Shown in pieces: positions 54,963 through 63,696 of a stretch of DNA of 64,000 nt. The position numbers were made by a program, and so were the translations under genes. How positions within the stretch are numbered: position 1 is the first letter of the stretch; the number at the start of each line of letters is the position of its first letter. Below the pieces are notes generated by a model. It did no database searches. It was not told where the DNA came from and worked only from the letters and a program-made list of their open reading frames with translations. The stretch spans positions 57,047 to 121,046 of the forward strand of contig CAIQVJ010000134.1 in NCBI GenBank assembly GCA_903875225.1, given 5' to 3'. This DNA is from an uncultured Pseudomonadota bacterium (GTDB lineage Bacteria > Myxococcota_A > UBA796 > SXON01).

Positions 54963-56270
54963 CTAAAGCCCGACGGCTACGCCGGACTGGCCGGGGTGGA
55001 CGTGCTCAACCCTGGTCTCCGCTGCGCCCTCGTCGTGGGTGGTGGGGTTGCCGTCGAGGTCCACGCGGATGCTCAGGGTGCCGTCCTCCGGGAAGGCGCC
55101 GCCCATCGGCGAGTCGCTCGCCCCGAGCCGGAAGTCGAGCGGGAAGGTGGGGTTCTGGAAGCGCTTGACCGCAGAGGGAGGCCCGCGGTCCTGACCCGCC
55201 GGACGCAGGTAGACGAACAGGTACGGGGCAGGGGACGACGACGTGATCGTGCCGGAGATATCGGTGGGAGAAGGAGGGGATTCCGCGCCCGATGGCGCAC
55301 CGCCCGACATCGGTCCGGCAGACTGGGGCTGGCCCCCGCCCGGGGCCGCGAACGGGTTCTTCCCTTCCTTCGCCATCTGGATCAGCGGATCGAGGTTCTC
55401 CTTCTGGCTCGGGTCGAGCGCGATGACCTTCTGCCACACGGCGATCGCGTTCGCCGAGTCGCCGGCGTTCAGGTACACGGCGCCCCGGTAGCCGAGCGCC
55501 TCGACGTGATCGGGATGCAGGCTGATCACCTTGTCGAGCAGGTCGGTGGCCATCTTGATGTCGCCGATCTGCAGCAACATCACCGCCTGCAGCGTGCGGG
55601 CATCGGCGTCGTCGGGGTGCGCCTTGATGATGTTCTGCGTCTGCTCGTAGGCGAGCTTCACGTCGCCACCGTCGAGCAGGGCACGCGCGTAGACCAGCCG
55701 CGCGTGGACGTCGTCCGGGGCGGCGTCGGCCGCGGCCTTGGCTGCCGCGATCCTGGCGGCGGCCTGCGCCTTCTGCGCCTCCGTCATCGGCGCATCGCCG
55801 CTCATCTCGCCCTGGTCGGCCGCGGCGCCGCCCATCGTCCCGCCGCCCATCGTGGCCGGACCGTCCTTGGTGTAGCTCTGCAGGCCCATCACCAGCGCAG
55901 CGCCAAACACGCCGGCCGTTCCGCCCACCACCGCGCTCACCCAGGGGCTGCGCGCGACCGTGGGGCGGGGCTCCGGAGCCGGCGCGCTCGCGGCCTGCTC
56001 CATCGCCTGCAAGGTGGTCGCTGCTTCGATCACCAGGCGGTGCCGCGCCAGCGCCCGGTCCTCAGGGCGCCAACCCGGCTCGCCGTCGAGCGCGCGGATC
56101 TGCTCGTAGAGCGCGTCGCGCTGCCGCACGAGGTGGCTGGCGCGGGAGGGAGCAGCGACCTCGCCTGAGGGCCTGGCCTTGCGCCACAGCCTGAGCGCGA
56201 CGAACACGCCGATCGTGGCGGCGAGGCCGAGTGAGATGGCTCCGGGGGTCCAGTCGGTCGGTACGGTCAT
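54963..56270 (-). CDS. ccmI: Cytochrome c maturation protein CcmI (TPR)
   Basis: Apocytochrome chaperone of 435 residues that holds unfolded cytochrome c for haem attachment. It has an N-terminal span (ISLGLAATIGVFVALRLW), a Gly/Met-rich loop after a second hydrophobic segment (VVGGTAGVFGAALVMGL), TPR units at about 200-300 (YARALLDGGDVKLAYEQ, YRGAVYLNAGDSANAIAVW) and a C-terminal domain beginning ISGTIT with YLFVYLRP, the usual CcmI/CycH ending. Its ATG overlaps ccmH. Last gene of the operon. Confidence 0.9.
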   Translation of the reverse strand: MTVPTDWTPGAISLGLAATIGVFVALRLWRKARPSGEVAAPSRASHLVRQRDALYEQIRALDGEPGWRPEDRALARHRLVIEAATTLQAMEQAASAPAPEPRPTVARSPWVSAVVGGTAGVFGAALVMGLQSYTKDGPATMGGGTMGGAAADQGEMSGDAPMTEAQKAQAAARIAAAKAAADAAPDDVHARLVYARALLDGGDVKLAYEQTQNIIKAHPDDADARTLQAVMLLQIGDIKMATDLLDKVISLHPDHVEALGYRGAVYLNAGDSANAIAVWQKVIALDPSQKENLDPLIQMAKEGKNPFAAPGGGQPQSAGPMSGGAPSGAESPPSPTDISGTITSSSPAPYLFVYLRPAGQDRGPPSAVKRFQNPTFPLDFRLGASDSPMGGAFPEDGTLSIRVDLDGNPTTHDEGAAETRVEHVHPGQSGVAVGL

Positions 56271-56857
56271 GATTGTCCCTCACCCACAACGGCGTACACC
56301 TGCCGCACAAATGGCTCCAGCGCCGGATCGACGGGGGGCAACGTCCTGGGCGCCGGGGGTTTGCGGTTTCCGAGGCGCATCCAGGCGATCACGCCCAGTC
56401 CGAACACCAGCAGGGCACCCGGCCCCGCCCACACCAGCAGGTTGAGCCCCTCCGCCTTCGGCTCCAGCCGGATGAACTCGCCGTAGCTGGCCTCGAAGTA
56501 CAAGAGGCACTGCGCCTCGGTGTAGCCCTGGGCCGCGAGGCGTTCGACCTCGCGCTTGATCGCGACGGCGCTCTCGCTGGGGCTGTCTGCGACGGAGAGG
56601 CCTTGACAGACCGGGCAGCGGAGCTGCGAAGCGATGGTTCGCGTGGCGTCCTCGAGAGCCTTCCCGGACAGCGGAGGCCCCGCCGGGGGGCCCACGATGG
56701 GCGTGGGGTCGGAGGAGGCCGCCGGAGCATCCGCCGTCATGTCCTGGGGCGCGCTGGCGACCGCGGAGCGGGTCGGAACCGGCGAGCCCGCGTTGGGCTC
56801 TTCGGCGCGCGCGGGGCTGTGCGCCGTGAGCAGGGTTGCGAGTAGCAGGATGTTCAC
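56267..56857 (-). CDS. ccmH: Cytochrome c maturation protein CcmH
   Basis: Thiol reductant of apocytochrome c, 196 residues, with the signature LRCPVCQGLSVADSPS whose Cys pair reduces the CXXCH site. A signal peptide (NILLLATLLTAHSPARA) and one C-terminal span (LLVWAGPGALLVFGLGVIAWM) are present. An unusual Pro/Ala-rich insertion of about 45 residues separates the signal peptide from the active domain. The start is GTG with AAGGAGGGC before it. Overlaps ccmG and ccmI. Confidence 0.92.
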   Translation of the reverse strand: MNILLLATLLTAHSPARAEEPNAGSPVPTRSAVASAPQDMTADAPAASSDPTPIVGPPAGPPLSGKALEDATRTIASQLRCPVCQGLSVADSPSESAVAIKREVERLAAQGYTEAQCLLYFEASYGEFIRLEPKAEGLNLLVWAGPGALLVFGLGVIAWMRLGNRKPPAPRTLPPVDPALEPFVRQVYAVVGEGQS

Positions 56858-57402
56858 GTGCCCTCCTTGAGCAGGCCGGCGAGCAGCGCCGATACCTCGT
56901 CGTAGTCCACTCCACCGGTGAACTTCTGGCGGATGACGCCCTTCTTGTCGATCACGAACGTCTCCGGGACACCATAGACCCCGAACGCGATCGCGGCTTG
57001 CGAGCCGACGTCGATCAGCGTGGGGTACGCCCGCCCGCGGCTGTTGAGCCACGCATCGATCGCTTCGGGCTTGTCCTGGTACACGAGCCCAAAGAAGTGC
57101 ACTGCGCCCCCGAACTCCCTGGAGATCGCCAGGAGGGTGCTGTGCTCCTGCTGGCACGGGATGCACCAGGTGGCCCAGAAGTTCACCACGACGGGGTGGC
57201 CCTTCTGCAGCGAGAGCTTCACGATCTGCTCGGACCCGTCTGCAGCGGGCTCGATCGCCTTCAGCGTGAAGTCGGGGGCCGGCTTTCCGATCATCGGCGA
57301 CGCGATCTCGTGCGGGTCGTGCTGAAACCCGCTGGCCAGGACTGCGACGAGCACCGCTACGACAGAGAGCCCGCCAAGCAGGATCATGGGTCCGCGTTTC
57401 AT
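56854..57402 (-). CDS. ccmG: Thiol:disulfide interchange protein CcmG/DsbE
   Basis: Membrane-anchored thioredoxin of 182 residues that keeps the cytochrome maturation pathway reduced. One N-terminal span (MILLGGLSVVAVLVAVLASG), the entry IGKPAPDFTLKA, and the active site FWATWCIPCQQE. The later GVYGVPETFVID carries the conserved cis-Pro. Length normal. Overlaps ccmF by four bases and ccmH by four. Confidence 0.95.
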   Translation of the reverse strand: MKRGPMILLGGLSVVAVLVAVLASGFQHDPHEIASPMIGKPAPDFTLKAIEPAADGSEQIVKLSLQKGHPVVVNFWATWCIPCQQEHSTLLAISREFGGAVHFFGLVYQDKPEAIDAWLNSRGRAYPTLIDVGSQAAIAFGVYGVPETFVIDKKGVIRQKFTGGVDYDEVSALLAGLLKEGT

Positions 57403-59345
57403 GCTTCGGCCGCTCCCGGCACGACCGCGGGGGTGCTGCTACGCACTGCGACAGTCCCTCGTGCGGGCACGAGCGAGATCAACGTACCCAGCGCGACCAC
57501 GCCGCCTCCCAGCCAGAGCCAGACCATCAGCGGCGTCTGGAAGGCGTGGACGCCGATCTCGCCGGAGTCGATGCTCATCAACGAGAGGTACAGGTCGTGC
57601 CCGGCGGTCGTGTACACCGCAGGGGTGCCGATCGGCGCCCCCATCTGCGGGTAGTTGTTCAGGGCGGGCGAAAGCGTGGTGATCACCTGGCCGTCCTTCC
57701 GCACGTCCACGGAGGCAAGCTGCCGCGTGCGGTTGCTCTCCTCGATGGTCTGCTTCCCGGTGTAGGTGAGCGTGTAGCCCTGGAAGGGCACGGTCACGCC
57801 CTTCTTGAGGTGCATCTCGGTGTCCACCCGGTAGGCGCTCGACATCGCCACGGCGACGAGCATCATGATGATGCCGGCGTGCACCACGTACCCGCCGATG
57901 CGGCGGGTCTGGCGGGCGAACCCGATCCGGAACGCGCCGTACAGCTCCATCACGGTCACGCACGCGGCGAACCCGGCGCACACCAGGGCGAGCACCGGCC
58001 ACACCGTGCGCACCTCGAAGGCCCACCCCAGGGCGCCAGCCAGGACCCCGACCACGGCGGGCGGGATGAGGGCGCGCATACGCTCTGGGGTCGGCTGACC
58101 CCACGGGAGCGCAGGCCCGACGCCCATGAGGAACAGGATGCCGACGCCCAGCGGAACAGCCATCTGGTTGTAGTAGGGCTCGCCGACGGAGACCTTGGTC
58201 CCCCGGATCGCCTCGGCGAGCAGGGGGTAGGTCGTGCCGATGAACACCGTGAACGTCAACCCGACGAAGAGCAGGTTGTTCAACAGGAACGCGCTCTCAC
58301 GGCTGACAATCGCGCCACCCTCGCCCTCGCCCTCGAGCCGGTCGATGCGCATCGCCACGACCACCACCGAGAACACGAGCGTGATGGCGATGAAGCCCAG
58401 AAAGGTGGGCCCGATGTCGGACTGGCTGAAGCTGTGTACGGAGTTGAACACGCCCGAACGCGTCATGAACGTGCCGAGGAGGGTGAGCAGGAAGCTCACG
58501 AGCACGAGCGTCGTCGTCCAGCCCTTCATCGTCCCGCGGCGTCCCGGGAGCATCGCCGAGTGGAGCGCGGCGGTACCGGTGAGCCAGGGGAGGAGCGATG
58601 CGTTCTCGACCGGGTCCCACGCCCAGTAGCCACCCCATCCGAGCACGTCGTAGGCCCACCAGGCGCCCAGGACGATGCCGATCGAGAGGAAACCCCACGG
58701 TACCATCAGCGCGTTCCGCAGCTCCTTGAGCTCGGCGGGGCCGAGCGATCCGCGAAGCAGCGCGGATATCGCGAAGCCGAACGGGATCGTCATGCCGACG
58801 TACCCGAGGTACAGCATCGGCGGGTGCACGACCATGAGGATGTGGTTCTGGAGGAGCGGATTCGGACCCGGACCATCCGACATCACCGGGCTGGCGAGGG
58901 GAAGGAACGGATTGGCGGGGCCGGCCATGAGGAAGCAGAAGAAGGCCCCGACGCCCAGCCATGTCGCGATCGCGTCCGCCAGCGCGGGACTGGAGCGGTC
59001 GTGGGTGAGCCAGATGCTGATGGAGATGTAGAGGGCGAGCACGAAGCCCCAGAACAGGATCGACCCCTCGAGCGAGCTCCACAACGAAACGATCGTGATG
59101 TACGTGGGTGTCGAGAGGCTGCCCACCTGCGCCACGTAGCGAACGGAGAAGTCGTGGGTGAGCAGGGCGACTTCCATCGCGACGGTCGCGCCGATCATGC
59201 ACGCGGAGAACGCGAGCCCGAGCCAGCGCGTCCACTTGACGCCCTCGGGGCTCTCGCGGCGCCCTGCCGTGAAGCCGACGATCGAGCCCGCCGCGGCGAA
59301 GACCAGCGCAGCAAGCACACAACCCATGCCAAGGTAGCCGAGCAT
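57399..59345 (-). CDS. ccmF: Haem lyase subunit CcmF
   Basis: Polytopic 648-residue membrane protein that attaches haem from CcmE to apocytochrome c. The tryptophan-rich periplasmic motif WGGYWAWDPVENAS is present, with surrounding conserved His. The large loop near the C-terminus holds the last domain (FQGYTLTYTGKQT). Length is typical for the long form. Its ATG shares one base with the ccmE stop codon. Confidence 0.96.
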   Translation of the reverse strand: MLGYLGMGCVLAALVFAAAGSIVGFTAGRRESPEGVKWTRWLGLAFSACMIGATVAMEVALLTHDFSVRYVAQVGSLSTPTYITIVSLWSSLEGSILFWGFVLALYISISIWLTHDRSSPALADAIATWLGVGAFFCFLMAGPANPFLPLASPVMSDGPGPNPLLQNHILMVVHPPMLYLGYVGMTIPFGFAISALLRGSLGPAELKELRNALMVPWGFLSIGIVLGAWWAYDVLGWGGYWAWDPVENASLLPWLTGTAALHSAMLPGRRGTMKGWTTTLVLVSFLLTLLGTFMTRSGVFNSVHSFSQSDIGPTFLGFIAITLVFSVVVVAMRIDRLEGEGEGGAIVSRESAFLLNNLLFVGLTFTVFIGTTYPLLAEAIRGTKVSVGEPYYNQMAVPLGVGILFLMGVGPALPWGQPTPERMRALIPPAVVGVLAGALGWAFEVRTVWPVLALVCAGFAACVTVMELYGAFRIGFARQTRRIGGYVVHAGIIMMLVAVAMSSAYRVDTEMHLKKGVTVPFQGYTLTYTGKQTIEESNRTRQLASVDVRKDGQVITTLSPALNNYPQMGAPIGTPAVYTTAGHDLYLSLMSIDSGEIGVHAFQTPLMVWLWLGGGVVALGTLISLVPARGTVAVRSSTPAVVPGAAEA

Positions 59346-59824
59346 TATGGTGTCCCCGCAGCGACAGGGGTCTTGCCTGCGTTCGCGGCGTCGTCATCGG
59401 CGAGCGTGCCGAACATCTCCTTCTGGTCGGGCATCTTGCCTCCGGTGGGCGCCTTGTAGGAGTTGTCGTGCTTGACCATCAGCCGTTTCGACTCGAACGT
59501 GCCGTTGGAGTCCACGGTCCCTTCGACGACCACGCCGATCCCCTCGCGGAACATCGCCGGGGGGATCTCGGTCGTGAGGACCTTGACCTCGGCGGTGCCG
59601 TCGGTCACCGTGAACGTGAGCGGGTCGCCCGGCACGATCGAGCCGGTCTTCACCATCCCACCGAGCCGTACGATCGCGCCCTGCGCCTTGTCCCCGTGGT
59701 CGTGGAGCTCGGACGGCGTCCAGTAGTACACGAGGTTCTCGCCCAGGTTTCCGAACGCCACCCAGCCGACGCCGGAGACGGCTACCGCGATGGCGATCAC
59801 GAGGAAGAGCTTTTTGGACTTCAT
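59345..59824 (-). CDS. ccmE: Haem chaperone CcmE
   Basis: Periplasmic haem carrier of 159 residues with an N-terminal anchor (KKLFLVIAIAVAVSGVGWVAF). The OB-fold part has YYWTPSEL, VRLGGMV and the haem-binding motif VKHDNSY, with the covalently binding His and the conserved Tyr. The ATG was chosen at KSKKLFLV, which overlaps the ccmD stop (ATGA). The C-terminus is an Asp/Ala-rich tail. Confidence 0.94.
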   Translation of the reverse strand: MKSKKLFLVIAIAVAVSGVGWVAFGNLGENLVYYWTPSELHDHGDKAQGAIVRLGGMVKTGSIVPGDPLTFTVTDGTAEVKVLTTEIPPAMFREGIGVVVEGTVDSNGTFESKRLMVKHDNSYKAPTGGKMPDQKEMFGTLADDDAANAGKTPVAAGTP

Positions 59825-59985
59825 GACTTGTCTCCAGTTCGGGCAACGTTCTTGACAGCTGTCACGGCGTTTGCTGCAGCACGCACTCGGGCGAGGACGG
59901 ATCCAAGATAGACCGCCATCGTGAGTACACTGATTGTGTACGCCAGGACCACCGAGTCCCAGTGACCTTCCATTACACCGGTCAT
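59821..59985 (-). CDS. ccmD: Haem exporter accessory protein CcmD
   Basis: A 54-residue open frame exactly between ccmC and ccmE, overlapping both by four bases (ATGA at each side). It encodes MTGVMEGHWDSVVLAYTISV and then one membrane span with a basic tail (VRAAANAVTAVKNVARTG). The HW-x3-VxxAYxxS pattern is that of CcmD, which releases haem-loaded CcmE from CcmABC. Position and overlap make the call firm. Confidence 0.9.
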   Translation of the reverse strand: MTGVMEGHWDSVVLAYTISVLTMAVYLGSVLARVRAAANAVTAVKNVARTGDKS

Positions 59986-60719
59986 GATGCACCTCCAGCA
60001 GCGGCACCAGCATCGTCCCCGGCGAGCAGCGCCTCACGGTTGAGCGCAGCGAGCCGGGTGCGCAGGCCCATCAGCCCGATGCTGATGAACAGGATGGCCA
60101 GCGAGTTGATCCCGAGCGGAATCCGGATGGCTGGATCTACAGACTCGGTCGACGACTGCACCTGGTGCAGGGAGGACCACCAGCGCACCGAGAAGTACAC
60201 CAGCGGGACGTTGATGTAGGCCACGAGGGTGGCGACCGACGACCACGTCGCGCGGCGGACGGGCTCGTCCACGAAGCTGCGCAGCGCGAGGACGGCGACG
60301 AACATCAGCTCCATGACGGCGACGGTCGTGAGGCGCGGGTCCCAGGTCCAGTAGACCCCCCACGTCGGCTTTGCCCAGATCATGCCCTGCACGCAGAGCA
60401 GCGCACCGAACATGACCCCGACCTCGATCGAGGACTCCAGGGAGTCGTCCCAGCCCCAGCGCCGCTCGGCGCCGACGCCCGCACGCTTGGCCTTCACACC
60501 GAGGTCGACGACCCACCCGATGGCTCCGACGAGGCTCACCGAGAAGCACACCATGGTCGCCCACGCGCAGGGCACGTGCACGTACATGATGCGCTGGATG
60601 TCACCCATGAAGCGATCTGCAGGCGCCAGGAAGAGGCCGTCGTACGAGCCGACACAGAGGAGCAGGACGCCGAGAACGCCGAGTCCGGCGGTGACACGTG
60701 AGGAGAGGGTACTGGACAA
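59982..60719 (-). CDS. ccmC: Haem exporter protein CcmC
   Basis: Six-span membrane protein of 245 residues that presents haem to CcmE. It has MYVHVPCAWATM and the Trp-rich motif WGVYWTWDPRLT with conserved His in the loops (YVHVP; SLHQV). The start codon is TTG and directly follows the ccmB stop. It ends inside ccmD. Confidence 0.95.
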   Translation of the reverse strand: MSSTLSSRVTAGLGVLGVLLLCVGSYDGLFLAPADRFMGDIQRIMYVHVPCAWATMVCFSVSLVGAIGWVVDLGVKAKRAGVGAERRWGWDDSLESSIEVGVMFGALLCVQGMIWAKPTWGVYWTWDPRLTTVAVMELMFVAVLALRSFVDEPVRRATWSSVATLVAYINVPLVYFSVRWWSSLHQVQSSTESVDPAIRIPLGINSLAILFISIGLMGLRTRLAALNREALLAGDDAGAAAGGAS

Positions 60720-61397
60720 TCAGTCCTCCAACAAGAGGGGGTAGAGGAGCCCGCACAGGCTCCAATAGATCGCGTCGAATGCGATGATGAGGCCAATCCA
60801 GCTCGACGCCCTGCCCATCGGGTCGCCAGCCATCACAACTTCTGTCGCCTTGACTGCGCCGAGGAGCGCAGGCACCACGAGGGGAAAGAGCAGGAGCGGG
60901 AGGAGTACGTCGCCTGCGCGCGCCCGACTGGTGAGGACCGCGTAGAGCGTGCCCGGCGCTACCAGCGCGGCAGAACCCAGCCACACCACCGCGAGGAGAA
61001 GGAGCGGACCCTCCTTCATCGGGGCGTCGTAGAGCGCCACGACCACGGGGATCAGCAGCGTGCCGAGCCCCCCGAGCGTGAGCGTGTTCACGAGGGCCTT
61101 GGCGTAGTACAGCGCCCGACCGTCCACCGGCAGCAGCACCAGGGCCTCCAGGGCGCCGTTCTGGACGTCCAGCCGGGCCGCCTCCTGCAGCGACAACGTC
61201 GACATCAGAAGGAGCGCGAGCCACAGGTACCCGGCCGCGTGCGCCTTCAGCGCAGTGCTGTCCGGACCCACCGCGAACGAGAAGATGAGCAGGGCGGTGA
61301 CCCCGAACACCAGCACGGAACCGAACCGGGCGCGTGTGCGCCACTGCAGCAGCAACTGTTTCCGGGCGAGGGCGAGGCATTGAGCGAGAGGTTCCAT
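60720..61397 (-). CDS. ccmB: Haem exporter permease CcmB
   Basis: Membrane subunit of the CcmAB ABC transporter, 225 residues with six spans. It has RKQLLLQWRTRARF at the N-terminus, the conserved LEALVLLPVDGRALYYAK loop, and LLPLLLFPLVVPALLGAV. I start at the ATG before EPLAQCLALARK; a longer frame upstream overlaps ccmA. The ATG shares one base with the ccmA stop. Confidence 0.94.
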   Translation of the reverse strand: MEPLAQCLALARKQLLLQWRTRARFGSVLVFGVTALLIFSFAVGPDSTALKAHAAGYLWLALLLMSTLSLQEAARLDVQNGALEALVLLPVDGRALYYAKALVNTLTLGGLGTLLIPVVVALYDAPMKEGPLLLLAVVWLGSAALVAPGTLYAVLTSRARAGDVLLPLLLFPLVVPALLGAVKATEVVMAGDPMGRASSWIGLIIAFDAIYWSLCGLLYPLLLED

Positions 61398-62155
61398 CAG
61401 CCGTGCCCAGCGGTGGATGCATCGCGGGCCAGGCCGACCCAATTAACCCTTCCGCTCTCCAGCTGGATGGCCCGATCGCTGTGTGCTGCCGCGCGCTCCA
61501 CCTGGTGCGTGGAGGTGAGGATGGTCCGCCCTTCGGCGCGAAACTCGTCCAGCAGGCCATCGACGAGCTTGGCGCCCTGCGGGTCGAGCGCCGAGTAGGG
61601 CTCGTCCAGGAGGATCAGGTCGGCCTGCTTCTGCAGCAGCCGGGCGAAGGCCAACCGCTTCCGCATGCCGGCGGAGAACGTGCGCACGAGGCTGGCCGAG
61701 CGGGCGGCGAGTCCCACGCGGTCGAGCAGGTCGGCCGGCGAAGGGCGGCCTGTCCGCGCGGGGAGCAGGGCCGCGCTCATCTCGAGGTGCTCGAACGCCG
61801 AGAGATCGTCGTAGAGTCCATCCTGGTGGGAGAGCATCGCGATGCGGAGCCGGTCCGGGTCCGTGGACCCGAACCACTGCAGCGTCCCCCCGGAGGGGCG
61901 CATGGCCGACGCGAGGAGCCGGATCAGCGTCGTCTTTCCAGCGCCGTTCCGGCCGAACAGCACCGTGGAGGTTCCGGGTTCGAGGGCGAGATCTACCGCG
62001 CGTAATGCCCAGAATGCGCCATGACGGCGTGAAAGGCCTGCGGCGGAGACGGAGGGGCTGGTGGGGATGGTCTGCACGGGGGCGACGGATAACCGGGCCT
62101 CCACTCCGTGGCGGTGAGAAGGCTGTGAGACCGATGCCGGATCAGGTGACATCAT
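61397..62155 (-). CDS. ccmA: Cytochrome c biogenesis ATP-binding protein CcmA
   Basis: ATPase of the CcmAB transporter, 252 residues. Walker A FGRNGAGKTT, Q loop MLSHQDGLY, signature FSAGMRKRLAFARLL, Walker B LILLDEPYSALD, H loop TSTHQVER. CcmABCD uses ATP to release haem-CcmE. It has an N-terminal extension of about 35 residues before AGLSRRHG; the start may be the ATG used here or a later GTG. First gene of the operon, divergent from the thiolase. Confidence 0.92.
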   Translation of the reverse strand: MMSPDPASVSQPSHRHGVEARLSVAPVQTIPTSPSVSAAGLSRRHGAFWALRAVDLALEPGTSTVLFGRNGAGKTTLIRLLASAMRPSGGTLQWFGSTDPDRLRIAMLSHQDGLYDDLSAFEHLEMSAALLPARTGRPSPADLLDRVGLAARSASLVRTFSAGMRKRLAFARLLQKQADLILLDEPYSALDPQGAKLVDGLLDEFRAEGRTILTSTHQVERAAAHSDRAIQLESGRVNWVGLARDASTAGHG

Positions 62156-62210
62156 GAACCTGACACTGCACAGAGTGCGGCTTGAGCAGGTTCGTGGATG
62201 TGAGTGTGAA

Positions 62211-62223
62211 CAACACGGTGTTG
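62211..62223. promoter_or_regulatory. Inverted repeat in the ccmA-thiolase gap, possible operator
   Basis: CAACAC-G-GTGTTG, a six-base dyad in the 268-bp region between the divergent ccmA and thiolase genes. The spacing suits a repressor dimer. The rest of this gap shows a TTGACA (62221-62226) with no matching -10 box at 17 bases, and no convincing open frame. Confidence 0.3.
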
Positions 62224-62423
62224 ACAGACCTCGATGCGCCCGACTGCAAGGGGTGTGCCACCCAAAAAACTGTGTTCTATGAGCACCGTGGGCAATCGCA
62301 CCCACCCCCATGTGTGAACTCGCCCAAGTTGGTAGTTCCGGCACATCGGTCAGCCGGTGGACGCGTCAGCGCGGACAGAAAGACCGTTCCTTGATAGCCC
62401 ACCGGCCGTCTTTGGAGTCAATC

Positions 62424-63689
62424 ATGTCCGTTTCCTCCCGTCGTGTCTTTCTCCTCGGTGGCGCCCACACCCCCTTCGTCGGCAAGGGTAGCCCAGACTT
62501 CATCTGGAAGAACCATCCGGATTTCGGAAAGCGTGACAACCCGACCATCGAGGAGCTCCTCAAGTCCGCGGTCGAGAAGGTCTTCGCCGAGACCGGTATC
62601 GATCCCTACGCGGTGCAGCGCGGCTATGTCGGCAACTTCGTCGGCGAGCTCTTCAGCAAGCAGGGACATCTCGGCGCGGCGCTGGCCGGCAGCCACCCCG
62701 CGCTCGCGATGAAGCCGATGACCCGCACGGAAGGCGCTTGCGCCTCCGGTGGGCTCGCCATGCTCTGCGCGGTGGACGCGATCCGGGCTGGGACCGACGT
62801 CGTGCTCGTCACCGGGGTGGAGGTGCAGACGACGGAGAGCGCTCGTGTCGGTGCGGACTACCTCGCCCGTGCGTCGCACTACGCCCGCCAGCGGAGCATC
62901 GACGAGTTCACCTTCCCGGCCATGTTCGGCCGTCGCACCAAGGCCTACCGCGCGGCGTTCGGCGTCTCGGAGGAGGCCATCGGGCGTGCAGCGGTGAAGG
63001 CCTATGCCAACGCCAACAAGAACCCGCTCGCGCACATGCGCGCCCGGAAGATGGACCTGGAGACCGCCGCGGCGGCGTCCGAGAAGAACCCCACGTTCCT
63101 CCAGAACGCGGAGTACGCGCCCTTCATCAAGATGAGCGACTGCTCCCAGGTCTCCGATGGCGCCAGCGCCATGGTGCTCGTGAGCGAAGAGGGGCTCAAG
63201 CGCCTCGGCAAGTCCATGTCCGACGCCATCGAGCTCATCGGAACCGGCCACTCCACGGCGTCTCTCTATGAGGACAGCGATCCCACCGTGCTCAGCACGT
63301 CAGCGCACGCCATCCAGCAGGCCTACGCCGACGCCGGCATCCACGCCGGGCAGGTGAACATCGCCGAGGTGCACGACTGCTTCACCATCACCGAGCTGAT
63401 GATGTACGAGGCGATGGGCATCGCTCCCCTCGGCAAGGGCGGCGACCTGCTCGCCGAGGGCGTGACCGACATCGGTGGTCGACTCCCGGTCAACACCGGC
63501 GGCGGGCTGGTCGGCTTCGGCCACCCTGTCGGCGCCACGGGCGTGAAGCAGGCCGTGGAGATCTGGCGCCAGATGAAGGGCAAGGCGGGGGGGTATCAGG
63601 TCCCCGGCGCGCCTGGCATCGGTCTCACTGTCAACATGGGCGGCGACGACCGCACGACCGTGGTCGGCGTGTTCAAGAACCTCGGGTAG
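62424..63689 (+). CDS. Thiolase (acetyl-CoA acyltransferase family)
   Basis: Thiolase-family enzyme of 421 residues for forming or cleaving acyl-CoA bonds. The active Cys is in TEGACASGGLAM, the His pair in AEVHDCFTITELM and GFGHPVGATG. Absence of the CxG C-terminal Cys motif and the HDCF motif place it with SCP-x/thiolase-like acetyltransferases, several of which act in lipid or fatty-acid pathways. GGAG lies before ATG. It is not in an operon with the ccm genes. A repeat array follows directly. Confidence 0.9.
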   Translation: MSVSSRRVFLLGGAHTPFVGKGSPDFIWKNHPDFGKRDNPTIEELLKSAVEKVFAETGIDPYAVQRGYVGNFVGELFSKQGHLGAALAGSHPALAMKPMTRTEGACASGGLAMLCAVDAIRAGTDVVLVTGVEVQTTESARVGADYLARASHYARQRSIDEFTFPAMFGRRTKAYRAAFGVSEEAIGRAAVKAYANANKNPLAHMRARKMDLETAAAASEKNPTFLQNAEYAPFIKMSDCSQVSDGASAMVLVSEEGLKRLGKSMSDAIELIGTGHSTASLYEDSDPTVLSTSAHAIQQAYADAGIHAGQVNIAEVHDCFTITELMMYEAMGIAPLGKGGDLLAEGVTDIGGRLPVNTGGGLVGFGHPVGATGVKQAVEIWRQMKGKAGGYQVPGAPGIGLTVNMGGDDRTTVVGVFKNLG

Positions 63690-63696
63690 CAGGTCC

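Noticed and set aside
62221..62226. TTGACA as a -35 box for the thiolase
   Set aside because: No acceptable -10 box lies 16-18 bases downstream.
62182..62394. A 70-codon frame in the ccmA-thiolase gap
   Set aside because: No ribosome-binding site, no domain, and composition typical of noncoding sequence.
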